In this document: positions 42,913 to 53,455 of the stretch, piece by piece
How the letters are laid out: each line of letters starts with the position of its first letter
Numbering within the stretch: the stretch's first letter is position 1
From: Lepidonotus clava
Taxonomy: Eukaryota; Annelida; Polychaeta; Phyllodocida; Polynoidae
Reading direction: 5' to 3'
Length of the DNA stretch: 64,000 bases
NCBI GenBank assembly: GCA_936440205.1
Contig: OW387150.1
Coordinates: 35,511,795-35,575,794, forward strand
Notes under the pieces: model-generated
What the model saw: only the letters and a program-made list of their open reading frames with translations
Databases searched by the model: none
Told to the model about the DNA's origin: nothing
Position numbers and translations under genes: made by a program

Positions 42913-43075
42913 GGCAGGCGCGGATTTAGGGGGGGGGGGTCTGCCAGGCGCACACCCTCCCTATTTTCGCCCAAATATTGATTTTTTTAATGTAAAATTC
43001 ATGGGCCTGGAGGGCCCGGGAAAAAAATTTGCTATAGCACGACCCCCTTTTGAAAATTCCTGGATCCGCCTCTGG
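42913..43075. mobile_element. foldback element, GCGGATTTAGG type
   Basis: The left end GGCGCGGATTTAGGGGGGG and right end CCTGGATCCGCCTC are inverted, with central GGGCCTGGAGGGCCC. Related to 28228-28381. Confidence 0.65.
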
Positions 43076-44892
43076 ATGGGGTATAGAAGGGGGGGGGGGG
43101 GGCATTTCGGATGTTGGATAACCGCTCTAGAAATGTTGTAGCTTAATTATATACTTTTTTGTTACTGGTCTGAGGTTATACACGTTGGTGTAGTGCATAA
43201 CTATAAATTATTGCTTATACGTAGACTTATCAATCTCCTGATAGTTTATGCTGGTCTATTATAGAGAGCTTTGTCTTGTTGAATTTCTTATTGTTCAAAT
43301 CATGAAGAATGGATCAAATTAAAAGGATTGTAACAATTCTACAATCATCATAGGAAGTGATCCGAGATACCCAAATAATGTAAATACTGGAAATAATAAC
43401 TGTACAAAAGTGAATTGAAATGTAATTACATGAAAAATAACCCAAAACTATGAAAATAATCTAAGAGTAAGAGAAAAAACGAGTTTATGGAGTAAACATG
43501 AAATTTTGGGGGTATGTCACATGATATATTTCAGCCAATCAGCATTCACCTGTAGCCTATAAAAGGTGGTTTGTTTGCAAAAAACACACAAAAAAAAGCA
43601 GTGTGATATAAGGTACCCAACTGTGAACATCTGATTTATTGGTGCCCTATGATTGAGAAATAGACTATAATGGCTATCATGAATACATGACGACAGGTCC
43701 CAACCGGGACACAAAGACCCTAGGGTGACTTTAGCACCTGCTGGCCGGAATGCAGTCCAGACTGAAGGTTGGCCCCGGGAAGGCGGGCCACAATACGACC
43801 TGATTCTATGTGGTTACCATGACCATGTAACAGTAAAGACCAACATCAACATCAGGGTTTGACCTTAACATAGAGTTACTAGTACCGGGTACTAGTAAAA
43901 AACTGGTCGGGCTAGTGAAAATTTTGTGCAGCTAGCCCGGTGGGCTAGCAGAAAACATAATGTTCTAAACAATAAAGTTATGCATGACCTGTTTAGTAAA
44001 ATTACAGTGTCTCCAAAACTATAGAGAGGATCCTAACACGTAATACATCAGTTGAAAGGCTTCTTGGTTGGGCTAGTGAAATCTCTCATGGGCTAGTGTA
44101 AAATCTTAAGCACTAGCCCGGTGGGCTAGTGGAGAAAAAAGTTAAGGAAAACCCCTGAACATGAAAATAAGATAGTACCCCAACACCCTCCTCCATTTTC
44201 TAGTAGATCCCCCGCGAGTTGACTCCCCGAGCCCCAATACATGAAAACCCTCGGGACCCCAAATAATCTTGAGTCCTTCAAATCCAGTCTGAACCCCATT
44301 TTCCTTGAGCACATCCAAACAGCAGACCAGGTGATTACAGTGGTAAGTCTGCATGTGTAATATTCATGTTGTACGCAGTTGTCTGTGTGTATTATACAGA
44401 AGAAAATGTAGGGTTCCTTAAGGGTATACAGGAACAATGTAGGATGTGGTTACATATACAATGGAGCCCGAGAAAAAGAATAAATTCTGTCAAATCGAAT
44501 AGACAAAGTCCAAGGCCAGATTAAATGGAAAATAAAGAAAACATGCATTGTAAATGTCAAGCTTTTTGGTTATATAGTAAGTGAGATGTCAATGTTCAAA
44601 ATATTTTCATACAAAATGAAACTTTTGCTTTTATCAATTATACTTCAGCAAATATATATCTTCTTCACATTCACTTTATATCCAAAGAAAACTCGGATAC
44701 TCAGCTTTTGATTGGTACACGTTATATTTGAGTTTTGATCAAACTGAATATACAGATCATTGCTGAGCGTAGGCAGAGCAAACCACACGCCATCCTCCCT
44801 TATCAATCCTCAATATGAAATATTTCAAGATTATTTGAAGTACAAACTGCAAGTGTAGTCGATGGAAGGTTTTGTGTTTAAGTTTAGTCAAC
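43076..44892. other. no gene recognised; GGGCTAGTG repeat
   Basis: CCGGTGGGCTAG occurs at 43938 and 44116, with inverted and direct CTAGTGAAA motifs (43870-44135), a short repeat family. At 44220-44340 a plus-strand frame ending at a GTAAGT donor (44343) is noted but not accepted. The rest shows nothing. Confidence 0.4.
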
Positions 44893-45004
44893 TAGGGGCC
44901 TTCCATCAAGTATGTATGCATCGAGGGGGCATTTGACATTTTTGAAGATGTGTGTACGTTCTAGTACAAAACCAACGTGCATTTTTGCCGAAGGAGGGGT
45001 TGGG
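44893..45004. mobile_element. MITE family E, left half (Polinton target)
   Basis: It starts GGGGCCTTCCATCAAGTATG and is interrupted at GGGGTTGGG by the Polinton. The right half resumes at 62804 and ends ACTAAATGGAAGGCCCC (62863). Confidence 0.75.
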
Positions 45005-45155
45005 AGTAGTATAATGGAGTCGCTGGCGCGCATAGTCAATGCTACTAATTAGGTCACTAGGTCAGTACGAGTAAGCATCGGGCATAAATAGGTTCATAGA
45101 CTAATAGAGACTTTGAATAATTAGGTCATTACGACCTACTTTCGTGACCTACTTT
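45005..45155 (+). repeat. Polinton left TIR
   Basis: It is inverted relative to 62648-62803. The first 50 bases match with about two differences, as does the inner TAGAGACTTTGAATAATTAG stretch. A middle part is more variable. TAGGTCA/TGACCTA half-sites recur within it. Confidence 0.85.
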
Positions 45156-45179
45156 TAAAAATACGTTTAAGGAACGTAT

Positions 45180-45600
45180 GTGTTATTTCGTTATTTTTTC
45201 ATTTTTGTTATATATACTTTCTACGTATATTTTACCGGATAATTTTACCGGACGTTCTATTATTTTCGTTATTTTTAAATTTTTTTTGTATATAGTTTGT
45301 ATAGGCTTATGTCATTTATTATTCATTACATATAATAAATAAAACAAAACAACATTTTTTTTAGTTATTTTTTATTAAAAATCGTAAAAAGCAGATTATA
45401 ATTCATATATACAAGGCGTTTCTTTTAGATTTTTAATTTTTTTTTAAATATTTTATGTTTTTCATATATTTTATACTTTTTTTGTTTTTTTCATACATTT
45501 CCTATATAGTGAAAATGTTTCAGTTTTTTTAGCTATAGTTCATTGTCCTTGGGCAGTCATTTTTCAGCTTTTTACCTATACTTCATTGTCCTTGGTCAGT
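45180..45600. other. Polinton left non-coding, T-rich
   Basis: T-rich low-complexity sequence between the TIR and the first gene. A direct repeat TTCATTGTCCTTGG-CAGT occurs at 45538 and 45582. It mirrors an A-rich stretch at 60480-60830. Confidence 0.6.
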
Positions 45601-45607
45601 TATTTTC

Positions 45608-46027
45608 TTAAAGGGCGAAGGAATTGTTGGAGCATGAGAAACCACAGCCTCTAGATTGCGCTGAACGTTCTGTGAGTTCTTCCAGCTTACTTTGCAAGTT
45701 GGTAACGGCGAAGAGGAGTCGGTCAACATTAGCCGACAGGGCCTCCACACAGTCAATGGTGTTCTCCAGATCACGTTGCATGCGTCCTAGTGATATGGGA
45801 CGTCTCTTAGGCATGTCCAGTATTACATCTTCTTCTTCTGATGACTCTCCTTTTTCCTCTGTATCTGTAGATAACCACATTTCTAGCGTTTCAACATCTG
45901 GTGTTTCCGTCTTCTCCATTTCCACCGGTTTAAGTTCATGTAAGTAAGAACTGTCTTGTCCGTTAGGTTTGTCATGGCTGGGGTACCTAGCACTGACAGT
46001 GCGACGTAGGGGTTGAGAGTACGACAT
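45608..46027 (-). CDS. Polinton protein with acidic middle and coiled coil
   Basis: The open frame has 139 codons. The N-terminal third is polar. The middle is acidic (EEKGESSEEEDV), and the C-terminal third has a heptad-like pattern (VEALSANVDRLLFAVTNLQ) that should form a coiled coil. It is the last gene of the minus-strand capsid block, three bases after the protease. I do not recognise a family. Position and coiled coil make a virion-associated or cement/fibre-type role conceivable, but that is only inference. Confidence 0.6.
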   Translation of the reverse strand: MSYSQPLRRTVSARYPSHDKPNGQDSSYLHELKPVEMEKTETPDVETLEMWLSTDTEEKGESSEEEDVILDMPKRRPISLGRMQRDLENTIDCVEALSANVDRLLFAVTNLQSKLEELTERSAQSRGCGFSCSNNSFAL

Positions 46028-46029
46028 GT

Positions 46030-46383
46030 TTATATGAGAAATCGAACACAGTGCGCTCCGTAGGTGGTGCTTGTGAGTGCTTGTAGTTGTTGTCGGTTAT
46101 ACTCCCAGATACCGTATGACGAACGTTGGCAGAACGAGATGTGCTTTATAGCTATTGGTGGTAACCCGAATGAGTCAAAATAGAAAGTTTTCCCTTGTGG
46201 TGATACCCAAAATGCTACCCAATGTTCCCCTGGTTTATTGTGAGGATCTGTGTTGCTAATGAAACAAGTGAAGGCTCGTGGTTTTTTTGGTATTCTATCA
46301 GAGGGAAAAGTTCCAAGGAAATATCTATTTGTGTGGGGATGGTTACGTAGAATTTTGTTCAATTCTGAGGTTTTGAGAACCAT
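46030..46383 (-). CDS. Polinton adenain-like cysteine protease
   Basis: Its N-terminus (SELNKILRNHPHT, YFLGTFPSD) and the HWVAFWV and FYFDSFGLPP motifs are those of the adenovirus-type/Ulp1-fold protease of Polintons, with a His in GEHW and a Cys in YGAHC near the end. The family processes capsid precursors. The gene sits between the major capsid protein and the coiled-coil protein, as expected for the capsid block. At 117 codons it is short for the family, and whether it was whole is uncertain. Confidence 0.8.
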   Translation of the reverse strand: MVLKTSELNKILRNHPHTNRYFLGTFPSDRIPKKPRAFTCFISNTDPHNKPGEHWVAFWVSPQGKTFYFDSFGLPPIAIKHISFCQRSSYGIWEYNRQQLQALTSTTYGAHCVRFLI

Positions 46384-46391
46384 CTTCAGTT

Positions 46392-47694
46392 CTACACCAT
46401 GGCGTAGTCAGTGACAGGCAATCGGTCAGCTGTTAGCTGGATCAAGCTGTCGTAAGTGCTCAGCATAATTACTGAAACCGCGTGGCCCAGCGCTTCAGCA
46501 AACTTCAGGGACACCGACAGCTTTCCCTGTCGCAGCAGGTTGATGCGGGTGTCCTCCGGGGTTCGATCGGGAGTCAGGTCGAAAGCAAACAACGTGTAAC
46601 CGTTCTTAAAATGATGTAACTGAATACCGCAGTCGTGACACGAAGCTAATAGGCCAGTCTCCTTGAAGAGTTGACTGTAGGCTCTGCTAACGTTTCCGTT
46701 GACAAAGTCTGTCTTCACGTGGAACTTCTGATCGTCAAACTGCAAGGCTACTTCTGTTACGTCGTAGTGCTTGAAGTTGAACGGATTCTCCGTCTTGCTC
46801 CCTGAGCTGGCCGACTCTTTGACTAAGCCAATAATCACCCCCGTGGGGATCTGCGTTGTGTCGGGTACGGTCCACGTGTACTCCGATGAACCTTGAGTTA
46901 GGGTGTGCTTTGTGACCTTGCTCCTGGTGATCGGGTAGTTGAATGGTCCCATCTTGGGGTCGCGTACACTTTTATTGTGTACCTCCACCACCTCGTCCCT
47001 GACGTGAACTTGGCGCATGGTCATTTCGGCCTTCTTGATGATGACTCTCGTTAGCGGCCATCTGCATGTAGAAGCTGGCGGGCTGACGTTCGAAGACGAG
47101 TTTGATCTCGCAGTGAGAGGGTAGGAGTTTACACTGAGTAAACAAATCGAGGTGCGGTCTTGCCACCATAGACTTAACGCCTCCGACATGGACTGTTCGT
47201 CATGAGTTCCAACCTGCGTTGGCTGCACCTCTGGTGTCCATTTTTTCCGGGGTGTCCATGAACCAGTTCTGGCAACCTTGGAGGCGACACTTTCTAGCGC
47301 CCTCCTCCGTCGTCAAGAGGTCGATGAGATAGGACTTGTAGGAGTACTCTTCATTGTTCGAAGTTACCTTCTCACCGTTGATGAGAAGCTGCACGCTGCT
47401 GAAAAGTGAATGAATTAAGTTGTTGACTGGAGCTGCATAGTGTTGCACGGTTAAGGCAGCTTCGTCGTTTCCTTGAACCACATACTCTATGTAGATTTCA
47501 GCTTCGCTGAGGTCTGTGTAAAGATTGCTCGGTTCGAAGGTGAAGTCAAAACAAGTTGTGGTGTCAGTGAGAGCGTTGTTTTTTGTTTTCTTGACGAATT
47601 GACTTCGGAGAATATCTTTCTGTGATATAGGTAGTGCGTGTAAATCCAATTCACCTACGGCACAAGTTGCCGCACAGGGGTGAATGAGACTCAT
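46392..47694 (-). pseudogene. Polinton major capsid protein gene, broken
   Basis: The region codes for the double-jelly-roll major capsid protein. The motif PVNNLIHSLFSSVQLLINGE and the YSYKSYLIDLLTTE region correspond to the family's P-V-N-N-L-x-H-S-x-F and Y-x-Y-R-A-Y-I-E-x-L-L motifs. Further strands follow toward the protease. It is not open from end to end; about one break is seen. Neighbours are the basic pX/pVI-like protein upstream and the protease downstream. Confidence 0.85.
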
Positions 47695-47704
47695 GATGAG
47701 TCCT

Positions 47705-48169
47705 TTAGAAAAGGGTAGACTTACGTCTACCTACACTCTTCTTCTTCCCGTTACCACGTCTTGCACCTTGCGTTGCTCGGCGTCGTTTGGCTGGAGGGCC
47801 ATCGTCGTCAGTGTTTAAGTACCTTCTGGCTGCACTGAAGGCTGTGTCCATTAAGGAACTTCCTGCACTCTTTGACCTTTTTACGAGGCTCTTCTTAAAG
47901 TTTTTTCCAGCCACCACATCGTCAAAAACACCTTTTCCTGTTTTCACGATGGTGGGGACTGCTGCTTTAAATGCTGACGCACCGAGCTTCTTTATCATCG
48001 GAAGAGCCGATCTCATTATACTTCCGAATATTCCGTGGCCACGTTGTCTTTTAGCTCCACCGAAAGCAGGTAATTGGCCACTTCCAAATTGTGAGCGCTT
48101 ATAATATTGGCGATATTCACCTCTTGGTGCTGAATACAAGGGTGGCACGTTCATATAGTAACTCACCAT
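47705..48169 (-). CDS. Polinton basic capsid-associated protein (pX/pVI-like)
   Basis: The open frame has 154 codons. An N-terminal GQLPAFGGAKRQRGHGIFGS region precedes an amphipathic stretch (MIKKLGASAFKAAVPTIVK) and a very basic tail (PPAKRRRATQG, KKKSVGRRKSTLF). The GxxRQRGHGIFGS plus amphipathic helix layout recalls adenovirus core/cement proteins pX and pVI and their Polinton relatives. It is probably a capsid-interior or membrane-active protein. It sits directly upstream of the major capsid gene, a common order in Polintons. Confidence 0.65.
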   Translation of the reverse strand: MVSYYMNVPPLYSAPRGEYRQYYKRSQFGSGQLPAFGGAKRQRGHGIFGSIMRSALPMIKKLGASAFKAAVPTIVKTGKGVFDDVVAGKNFKKSLVKRSKSAGSSLMDTAFSAARRYLNTDDDGPPAKRRRATQGARRGNGKKKSVGRRKSTLF

Positions 48170-48188
48170 TTTTCCAATGTCTTCCTTC

Positions 48189-49597
48189 TTACACTAATGT
48201 ACTATAGGGATGAGAGAGAGCTCTGAAGGTCAGTACTACCGACACTTCCCCGTGCTCAAATGGTATAGGTTCGCCTGCACTGTCTCTTAAGTACACTCCG
48301 ATCTCTTTGAAATGTGTTATTCGCAGAGGATGGAAAATCAAATTGGGAAAGTTGATTGTGTCCATTGTTTTTTGAGAGTAGTTGTTTACGGCCATACATC
48401 GAAGAAGTGGTGCTTCAGTATCTCCTATTACCCCGTTGTGAATAATGTCAGAGTAGACATAGACTGTATGGTTTCTAAAGTTGACATCTGTTATTTGTTT
48501 TGCTCGTGTGCGCCTACCCATGTATATTTTTCCTTCGAAACCAAGTTGATAAGAAAGGTTTTCTGGTATGATGAGCATTGTGTTGGAAGGGAGTGCAATA
48601 AGCGTTTTCATTGTGAATTCGTTATAAGAGAAAATTTCATCTGGACCATTTCCTTTATTTTTTCCCTTTTCTTCTTTCATTTTCTTGATGACTTTTGGTA
48701 TATTTTTCTTCATTATTTTTTTCAGGAGTTTGATCAGATTTTTGTTGGCTTCCACTCGCCCGCTTTCCATTGAGAAACGAGCGTAAGACCGTTTTCCTGG
48801 AAAGTGCTTCCTTGCTAATGAATCGATGTAACTGAATGTGGGAGGAAGCTTTTTTGGTTCATCAGCATCAGCTTCTTAGAATACTTCTGTGGGTTCTGGT
48901 TGGTCGTCATAGTCATCGTTTTCTTCTTTTTCAATTCCTTCCATTTCAACTTCTAGTTTTCTTTTCGAGGGTGTTTCATGCATGTAGGTTACCAAATCAG
49001 TATTAAACATGTCTGTTAGGAACGGTTCTCTGTCACGTTTTTTCCTACTGCTCTCTATTTCACGCTTTAGTCGAGTGATAGCTTCAACGCGCCTTGTCGG
49101 AGGTGTTTGTAATGGAGTAATTCCTTCTCTAGGTTTCTTAGGAGGTGTAGGTCCATCTGAAGTGTGAGAACTTGATGTCGGAGGAGATATACTCTCACTA
49201 ACTGTTCTTACAGCTGACACTGCATCTGAAATAAACGCTCCAGAAGACTCTTCATGATCAGGGTCTGGTCCTGTCGGTGTTTCAATTGAATCAGCTGCAG
49301 TTCCAGGTGTAGTTGTGGAAGTAGCAGGAGAAGAAGCCTCTTCATCAGAACCGCGGGAAGTTCTGGCCCTAGTTGGTGAGGTTTCTTCTTTTCTGCCGGT
49401 GCTTCTGCGCTGAGAAGGTAGAAAGTTGATTTTCGCACATTGTACCATTTTACTGGAAGCGTTATTTCAGATAACGCACAGTCTGTGTCAGCTGGTAGTA
49501 CCATATACTTTTGTAAAAGAACTCTGTAAGTGCTCAGAGTGTTGTCTGGAAAGGTCTTAGTAGATGAGTTACTGGGTAGGGTGCAGGTTACATCCAT
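48189..49597 (-). pseudogene. Polinton minor capsid (penton) protein region, broken
   Basis: Toward the right, CTLPSNSSTKTFPDNTLSTY and LPVKWYNV match the start of the Polinton penton-type minor capsid protein. Toward the left, VYVYSDIIHNGVIGDTEAPL, PLRITHFKEIGVYLRD and PFEHGEVSVVLTFR match its conserved C-terminal end. The part between is rich in Ser, Thr, Pro and charged residues. The region is read in several frames, with about two breaks. It overlaps the integrase end by a few bases. Confidence 0.75.
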
Positions 49598-50673
49598 TTT
49601 TGTATGTTCTTGACTGGTTCCCAACTGTTGAATTTGTCTCCGTATCCTTTCCACTTAATGAGTGCTTGTCTTTTAGCACCTTTTCCTCTATATTTAAGGA
49701 TGCTCTCGACAGTGTACTGCTTCCTCGGAGTAACTTTCACCTTCTGAACCTCTTGAGGATAAAACCACCCCTTTATTCTTTCTTGAAGGGTATCTTCGAT
49801 TTCATACCCTTTAATATAGTTTGGGTTCTTTACAGTGAATATTTCTTCACTCCAATTTGGTTCATATCCACGATTAAAGGTTTTCTTTTTTCTTAGAATT
49901 CGTGCTCTATCATCACTTTTCATTAAAGGTTTCCTTTTCTTCTTTAAATCTTTAGCTCTCACTCTTTCATACAAATGATAGAACAATCGATCGGGGTTAT
50001 CTTTATTAACGTCTACCGGTCGACCTCCTATGGTAGAATGAAAGGTGTGGTTGTAAGAATGCACTAGATCTTGAAGTACATCTATGTATGTGTATGTTTT
50101 CATGTGAGTGAAGTATCACCACATTTTCTGTTGTAAGGTGCCGTTGAACCTTTCTGCTATAGAACATTTTATGTCATCATTTTCTCTAGTGAAAAAAGAT
50201 ACACCTGTCTCTTTCAAGTAATCCTGAAAAGTTTTGTTCAGGAACTCTTTACCTTTATCTGTTTGAAGGTATTTAGGACATCTTTTAACTGTCATAACTT
50301 TGAAAGCTTCCGTAACATCTGTGGCTTTTTTACTTTTTATAGCTTGTGCAAATCCAAATCTGAAGAAGACATCTATGGCAACCATTATATACGAATAGCC
50401 TTTGTTATACTTTTTGAACTGTTGCATATCTATCAAGTCCAGTTGCCATTGTTTATCTATTCCAAAAGTCTGTGTTTTACGCCTAGGAAACCGTCTCTTG
50501 AATGGTTTATGCTTAGTATAAGCATCCACAGATTCAAGTGCATCTTCAATATGCTTGATGTCAGTGTTTTTGAAATAGTGTTTCTTTATTTTGGATGCGC
50601 TTGTGAAGCTTGCTGGTTGTTTAGGATCAGTGAAGTGCTTAACCACTTCTTTCTTCAGAGCCTTGTAGACCAT
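49588..50673 (-). pseudogene. Polinton integrase with C-terminal chromodomain, broken
   Basis: The core is a retroviral-type (rve) integrase: WQLDLIDMQQFKKYNKGY with the first catalytic Asp, YLQTDKGKEFLN with the second Asp, and the later D-I-K-C-S-I-A-E-R-FNGTL stretch with the Glu. The C-terminus has a chromodomain (VESILKYRGKGAKRQALIKW ... WEPVKNI), which in related integrases targets methylated histone tails. The same core is often annotated in animal genomes as an F54H12.3-like transposon protein. About one break is seen. It mediates insertion of the element. Confidence 0.88.
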
Positions 50674-51527
50674 TTTACAAATGGTGTTACTGTAAAGTGT
50701 CGATGTCTCTTACTTCTGCCGTGACCTTCTTGTTGAGGAGGTTTCTCTTTCCGCCTAGCTGTTTCCACCTCTTCATGTTCCTCTTCACTGTCGGAACCCT
50801 TCATGTTGTAGTTCCTTATATATTTCATTTTCGGATTTAACTTCTTAACAATCTGGACGAATTGTTTCTCCCCCAGTAAGCTGGCTCGCTTCTTAGTAGT
50901 CGGTCGCACTGCACTCGAAAGAAGATTCATCAAATGTGTTTCATCTATAGGTGTGTCTCCTAGAATGAGACGACCGTCCTTTGTAAACTGTTTTCGTGAT
51001 TTGGCCAAGGTCTTGTAGAGATTACGCACAGAGTTATGGTAAGAACCCGGAACTTTTTCTAGTGCTTTTTCCATCTTATGTGGTAGTACCTTCGGCATAA
51101 GTAGTCCTCTCGGTTTTGTAGAAACTCTTTTAGGTTTCATGATAGTCGGAGAAGGTGGCGGAGATGGTGAAGGAGAACGTGAAAGGTGCGATGTTGAAAA
51201 CAACATACTTTTAGCTTTAGAGGAAAGGATGGAGGACCTGGTCATGAGATCATTGTAGGTGGCTAGTTTCTCTTCTCTGCTCATCGTTGGATCGTTCAAT
51301 ACACGACTCATTTCTTTTTGTAAACGAGCTAACACCTCCACGGTAGACGCTGTAGGTTCAAGTTTTTCTTTTACCATTGACCTTTCGAAAAAGGAATCCC
51401 TGTCACTTTCTTTGGCAGGAGGTGGAGAATCAACTTTGCCAGAAACAGTTGAACTCTCCATTTCCACTTTGTTAGAACTTTGCAACACATCTGGATGAAC
51501 GAGCAGCATTCGTTTATAGCTTGTCAT
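50655..51527 (-). CDS. conserved Polinton protein of unknown function
   Basis: The open frame has 290 codons. The N-terminal YKRMLLVHPDVL, a long polar central part with SPSPSPPPSP, and a C-terminal globular stretch (KQFTKDGRLILGDTPIDETH, then LLGEKQFVQIVKKLNPKMKY) resemble a protein I associate with many animal Polintons, where a small domain of the form 'x-G-E-L-x-I-x-G-x-x-I-x-G-S-x-I-x-D-L' ends the protein. Its function is unknown. It overlaps the integrase start by 19 bases. Confidence 0.65.
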   Translation of the reverse strand: MTSYKRMLLVHPDVLQSSNKVEMESSTVSGKVDSPPPAKESDRDSFFERSMVKEKLEPTASTVEVLARLQKEMSRVLNDPTMSREEKLATYNDLMTRSSILSSKAKSMLFSTSHLSRSPSPSPPPSPTIMKPKRVSTKPRGLLMPKVLPHKMEKALEKVPGSYHNSVRNLYKTLAKSRKQFTKDGRLILGDTPIDETHLMNLLSSAVRPTTKKRASLLGEKQFVQIVKKLNPKMKYIRNYNMKGSDSEEEHEEVETARRKEKPPQQEGHGRSKRHRHFTVTPFVKWSTRL

Positions 51528-51533
51528 TTTCTC

Positions 51534-51890
51534 CTAATGGTGTCTTGTAAGGCCTCCGATAATACTGGACATGAGTGGAACAGCTAATCCCAATAGAGTA
51601 CCAATAAAGCCACTTTCTTGTTCAAGAATATTACGTTTGTGGCCTACTGTAGTTGAAGGCTTGGTAAGACCCTTGAGTTGTTTCTTGTACCTCGATAGAC
51701 GACCGACTGCTTGTTTATTGGAGATGTGCAAGTTTTTATTCATAATATTCACACCTATTTGCGCTATCAACCTTATCACCTCATTAGACATACCCATCAT
51801 TATATGTTTACACTCCTTACCAGTGCATTTAGACAGGTGTCTCAATAGAGGAAGGTGTTTCTTTATGAGAGCGAGTTGTTTAGCCTTCAT
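51534..51890 (-). CDS. small basic Polinton protein with hydrophobic C-terminus
   Basis: The open frame has 118 codons: a helical basic N-terminal part (LIKKHLPLLRHLSKC), GVNIMNKNLHISNKQ, a basic middle (LSRYKKQLKGLTK), then a hydrophobic end (FIGTLLGLAVPLMSSIIGGL). This layout (small helical domain, RYKK-x-L basic stretch, Gly/Leu-rich tail) recurs next to the ATPase in animal Polintons. It may be membrane-active. Its start overlaps the ATPase stop by four bases (ATGA type), which indicates tight coupling. Confidence 0.65.
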   Translation of the reverse strand: MKAKQLALIKKHLPLLRHLSKCTGKECKHIMMGMSNEVIRLIAQIGVNIMNKNLHISNKQAVGRLSRYKKQLKGLTKPSTTVGHKRNILEQESGFIGTLLGLAVPLMSSIIGGLTRHH

Positions 51891-52555
51891 TGTTTCCGTG
51901 TAGTAGGAATGAATACGGTTGTCTTGAGAGGTGTAGTCACGCTGTTACGCACCCTTAGTGTGTTGGGCGTAGTCTGCTTGAAGTCCAACACTAGATATGA
52001 GTGTCTTGCCGATGTTTCTTCGTTATATACGTTAGTAAGAAAACGCGGATGAGTTGGAAACACTTGACGTGATAAAGCGTGAATTTGACTCATATCTCTT
52101 GGATTTTTGAAAATTATCATGTAATGAGAGTTCAGACTAAGTGTTCTGAAATCCTTATTAGGGAGAAATAAATTTTGAGTTATGAATATAACACTCATAT
52201 TTCTATGGTGAGAACCTTTTATGAATAGATCTCTTATAAGAGGTGCATCTTCTTTATCTAACAGATCATCTATTATAAGTAGAGAATGTTTAGATAAATC
52301 CTTTTTTTTATGTAAAAGTTCTCTTGAAAGAAGACCTTCGTTGAATTTCACTTTTCCCTGATACTTCTTGAAAACGTCTTGCCATTGTCCATAGCAATAT
52401 ATAATCTCATCGACTGGGGGGTTTATTACAGTTTTTGCCTTTTCTATAATTTCAAACACTAATTGCGTTTTACCACATCCTGAAGGTCCAGCAATAAGAC
52501 ATGTGAAAGGTCCTTGTAGTCTTGGGTCAAATGCGATTTCCTTTACACTTTCCAT
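51887..52555 (-). CDS. Polinton packaging ATPase (A32/FtsK-HerA type)
   Basis: The open frame has 222 codons. Walker A is GPSGCGKT (residues about 23-30), Walker B SLLIIDDLLDKED (about 90-102), followed by SVIFITQNLF, the sensor-type Gln-Asn motif, and NSHYMIIFKNPRD. The family pumps DNA into capsids. It is the first gene of the left-directed block, preceded by the repeat-rich intergenic region. It looks whole. Confidence 0.92.
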   Translation of the reverse strand: MESVKEIAFDPRLQGPFTCLIAGPSGCGKTQLVFEIIEKAKTVINPPVDEIIYCYGQWQDVFKKYQGKVKFNEGLLSRELLHKKKDLSKHSLLIIDDLLDKEDAPLIRDLFIKGSHHRNMSVIFITQNLFLPNKDFRTLSLNSHYMIIFKNPRDMSQIHALSRQVFPTHPRFLTNVYNEETSARHSYLVLDFKQTTPNTLRVRNSVTTPLKTTVFIPTTRKQ

Positions 52556-52679
52556 TTTTTTCTATTTAACGAAATTATAACACGTCTTACCCGGTCGAAG
52601 GTTAATGTACTGAATGACACTTTAATGAAAAAACAATCCTTTTTGTTTGGTTTCTATAACATAAGAGTGTTTTTCCTAT

Positions 52680-52860
52680 AACGAAATAAAATAACGACAA
52701 ATGAAAAGAGATGTGGTCATAACAACATTTTATGAGGACCGAAATAAAATAACAACAAATGAAAAGAGATGGCATCATAACAATATTTCATGTGGAACGA
52801 AACAAAAGAATACCAAATTAAAAGTGTAAACTGTGATAACATGGGTTTTTCTCTTTCACA
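52680..52860. repeat. 58-bp tandem repeat upstream of the Polinton ATPase block
   Basis: Units start at 52682, 52740 and 52798 with CGAAATAAAATAACGACAAA, CGAAATAAAATAACAACAAA and CGAAACAAAAGAATACCAAA. The first two are 58 bp and highly similar; the third is more diverged. They lie directly upstream of the left-directed block and could hold promoter or replication signals. Confidence 0.75.
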
Positions 52861-52929
52861 AAACAAAAGAATAACAAATTAATGAAACCGAACCATAAAC
52901 GCTCTCCATACGTTTTTGTTTTTTAATTG

Positions 52930-53140
52930 ATCGGTCTTTGTTATGGGACAGCCCCTGGATGTCGGGTGCAAAACGCACCCTCCCACCCAAAAGGCACCGA
53001 CCGCCGACCCGCGCCCGCCACGCAGATCACTCGCGAGCGGAGCGGCGCGCATTTTGTTTTCTTGAAAGAGAAAAGGGGTGCACTTTATGCACCCCCCTTT
53101 TCTCTTTTCAAGAAAAGCGTTGAACGCCGTTTGAGGCGTT
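52930..53140. other. GC-rich segment and strong hairpin inside the Polinton
   Basis: GC-rich, CpG-rich sequence (52965-53052) is followed by a near-perfect inverted repeat at 53057-53116: TTTTCTTGAAAGAGAAAAGG pairs with CCTTTTCTCTTTTCAAGAAAA around a short GGTGCACTTTATGCACC core. This can act as a terminator, a processing site or an origin-type hairpin. It is unlike the AT-rich surroundings. Confidence 0.7.
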
Positions 53141-53455
53141 TGTGTTTTTATTTTGATTAAGTGGTTATAACCGTTAACGTATGGTTAGAGTTACAAGCTT
53201 GATAGTATCAACTCGATTATCAGCTTGTATGTCACAGGAGATAAACCTAACCAGCGTCTAATTTATAACTACATAAACGTTTTGTTTCAATGGCAACATA
53301 AAAAATGCCATGATTTATAGAGCTGTATAGTAAATAAACGGTCATCTTTACGTTATAAGTGTGAGAATAAAAGAGATTGGTTGAAGGGTGGTTTTCTACC
53401 TTTTGGTAGAAAACCGAATAGTCTGGAGGAGCATAAAAGGATGTTTATTTTCTTT

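Noticed and set aside
44220-44343. Plus-strand frame with NNLESFKSSLNPIF ending at a GTAAGT donor
   Set aside because: The frame is short, has no acceptor I trust, and looks more like the C-terminal scrap of a LINE.
47787-48773. Plus-strand open frames opposite the Polinton capsid genes
   Set aside because: They are shadows of the minus-strand genes, with no motifs of their own.
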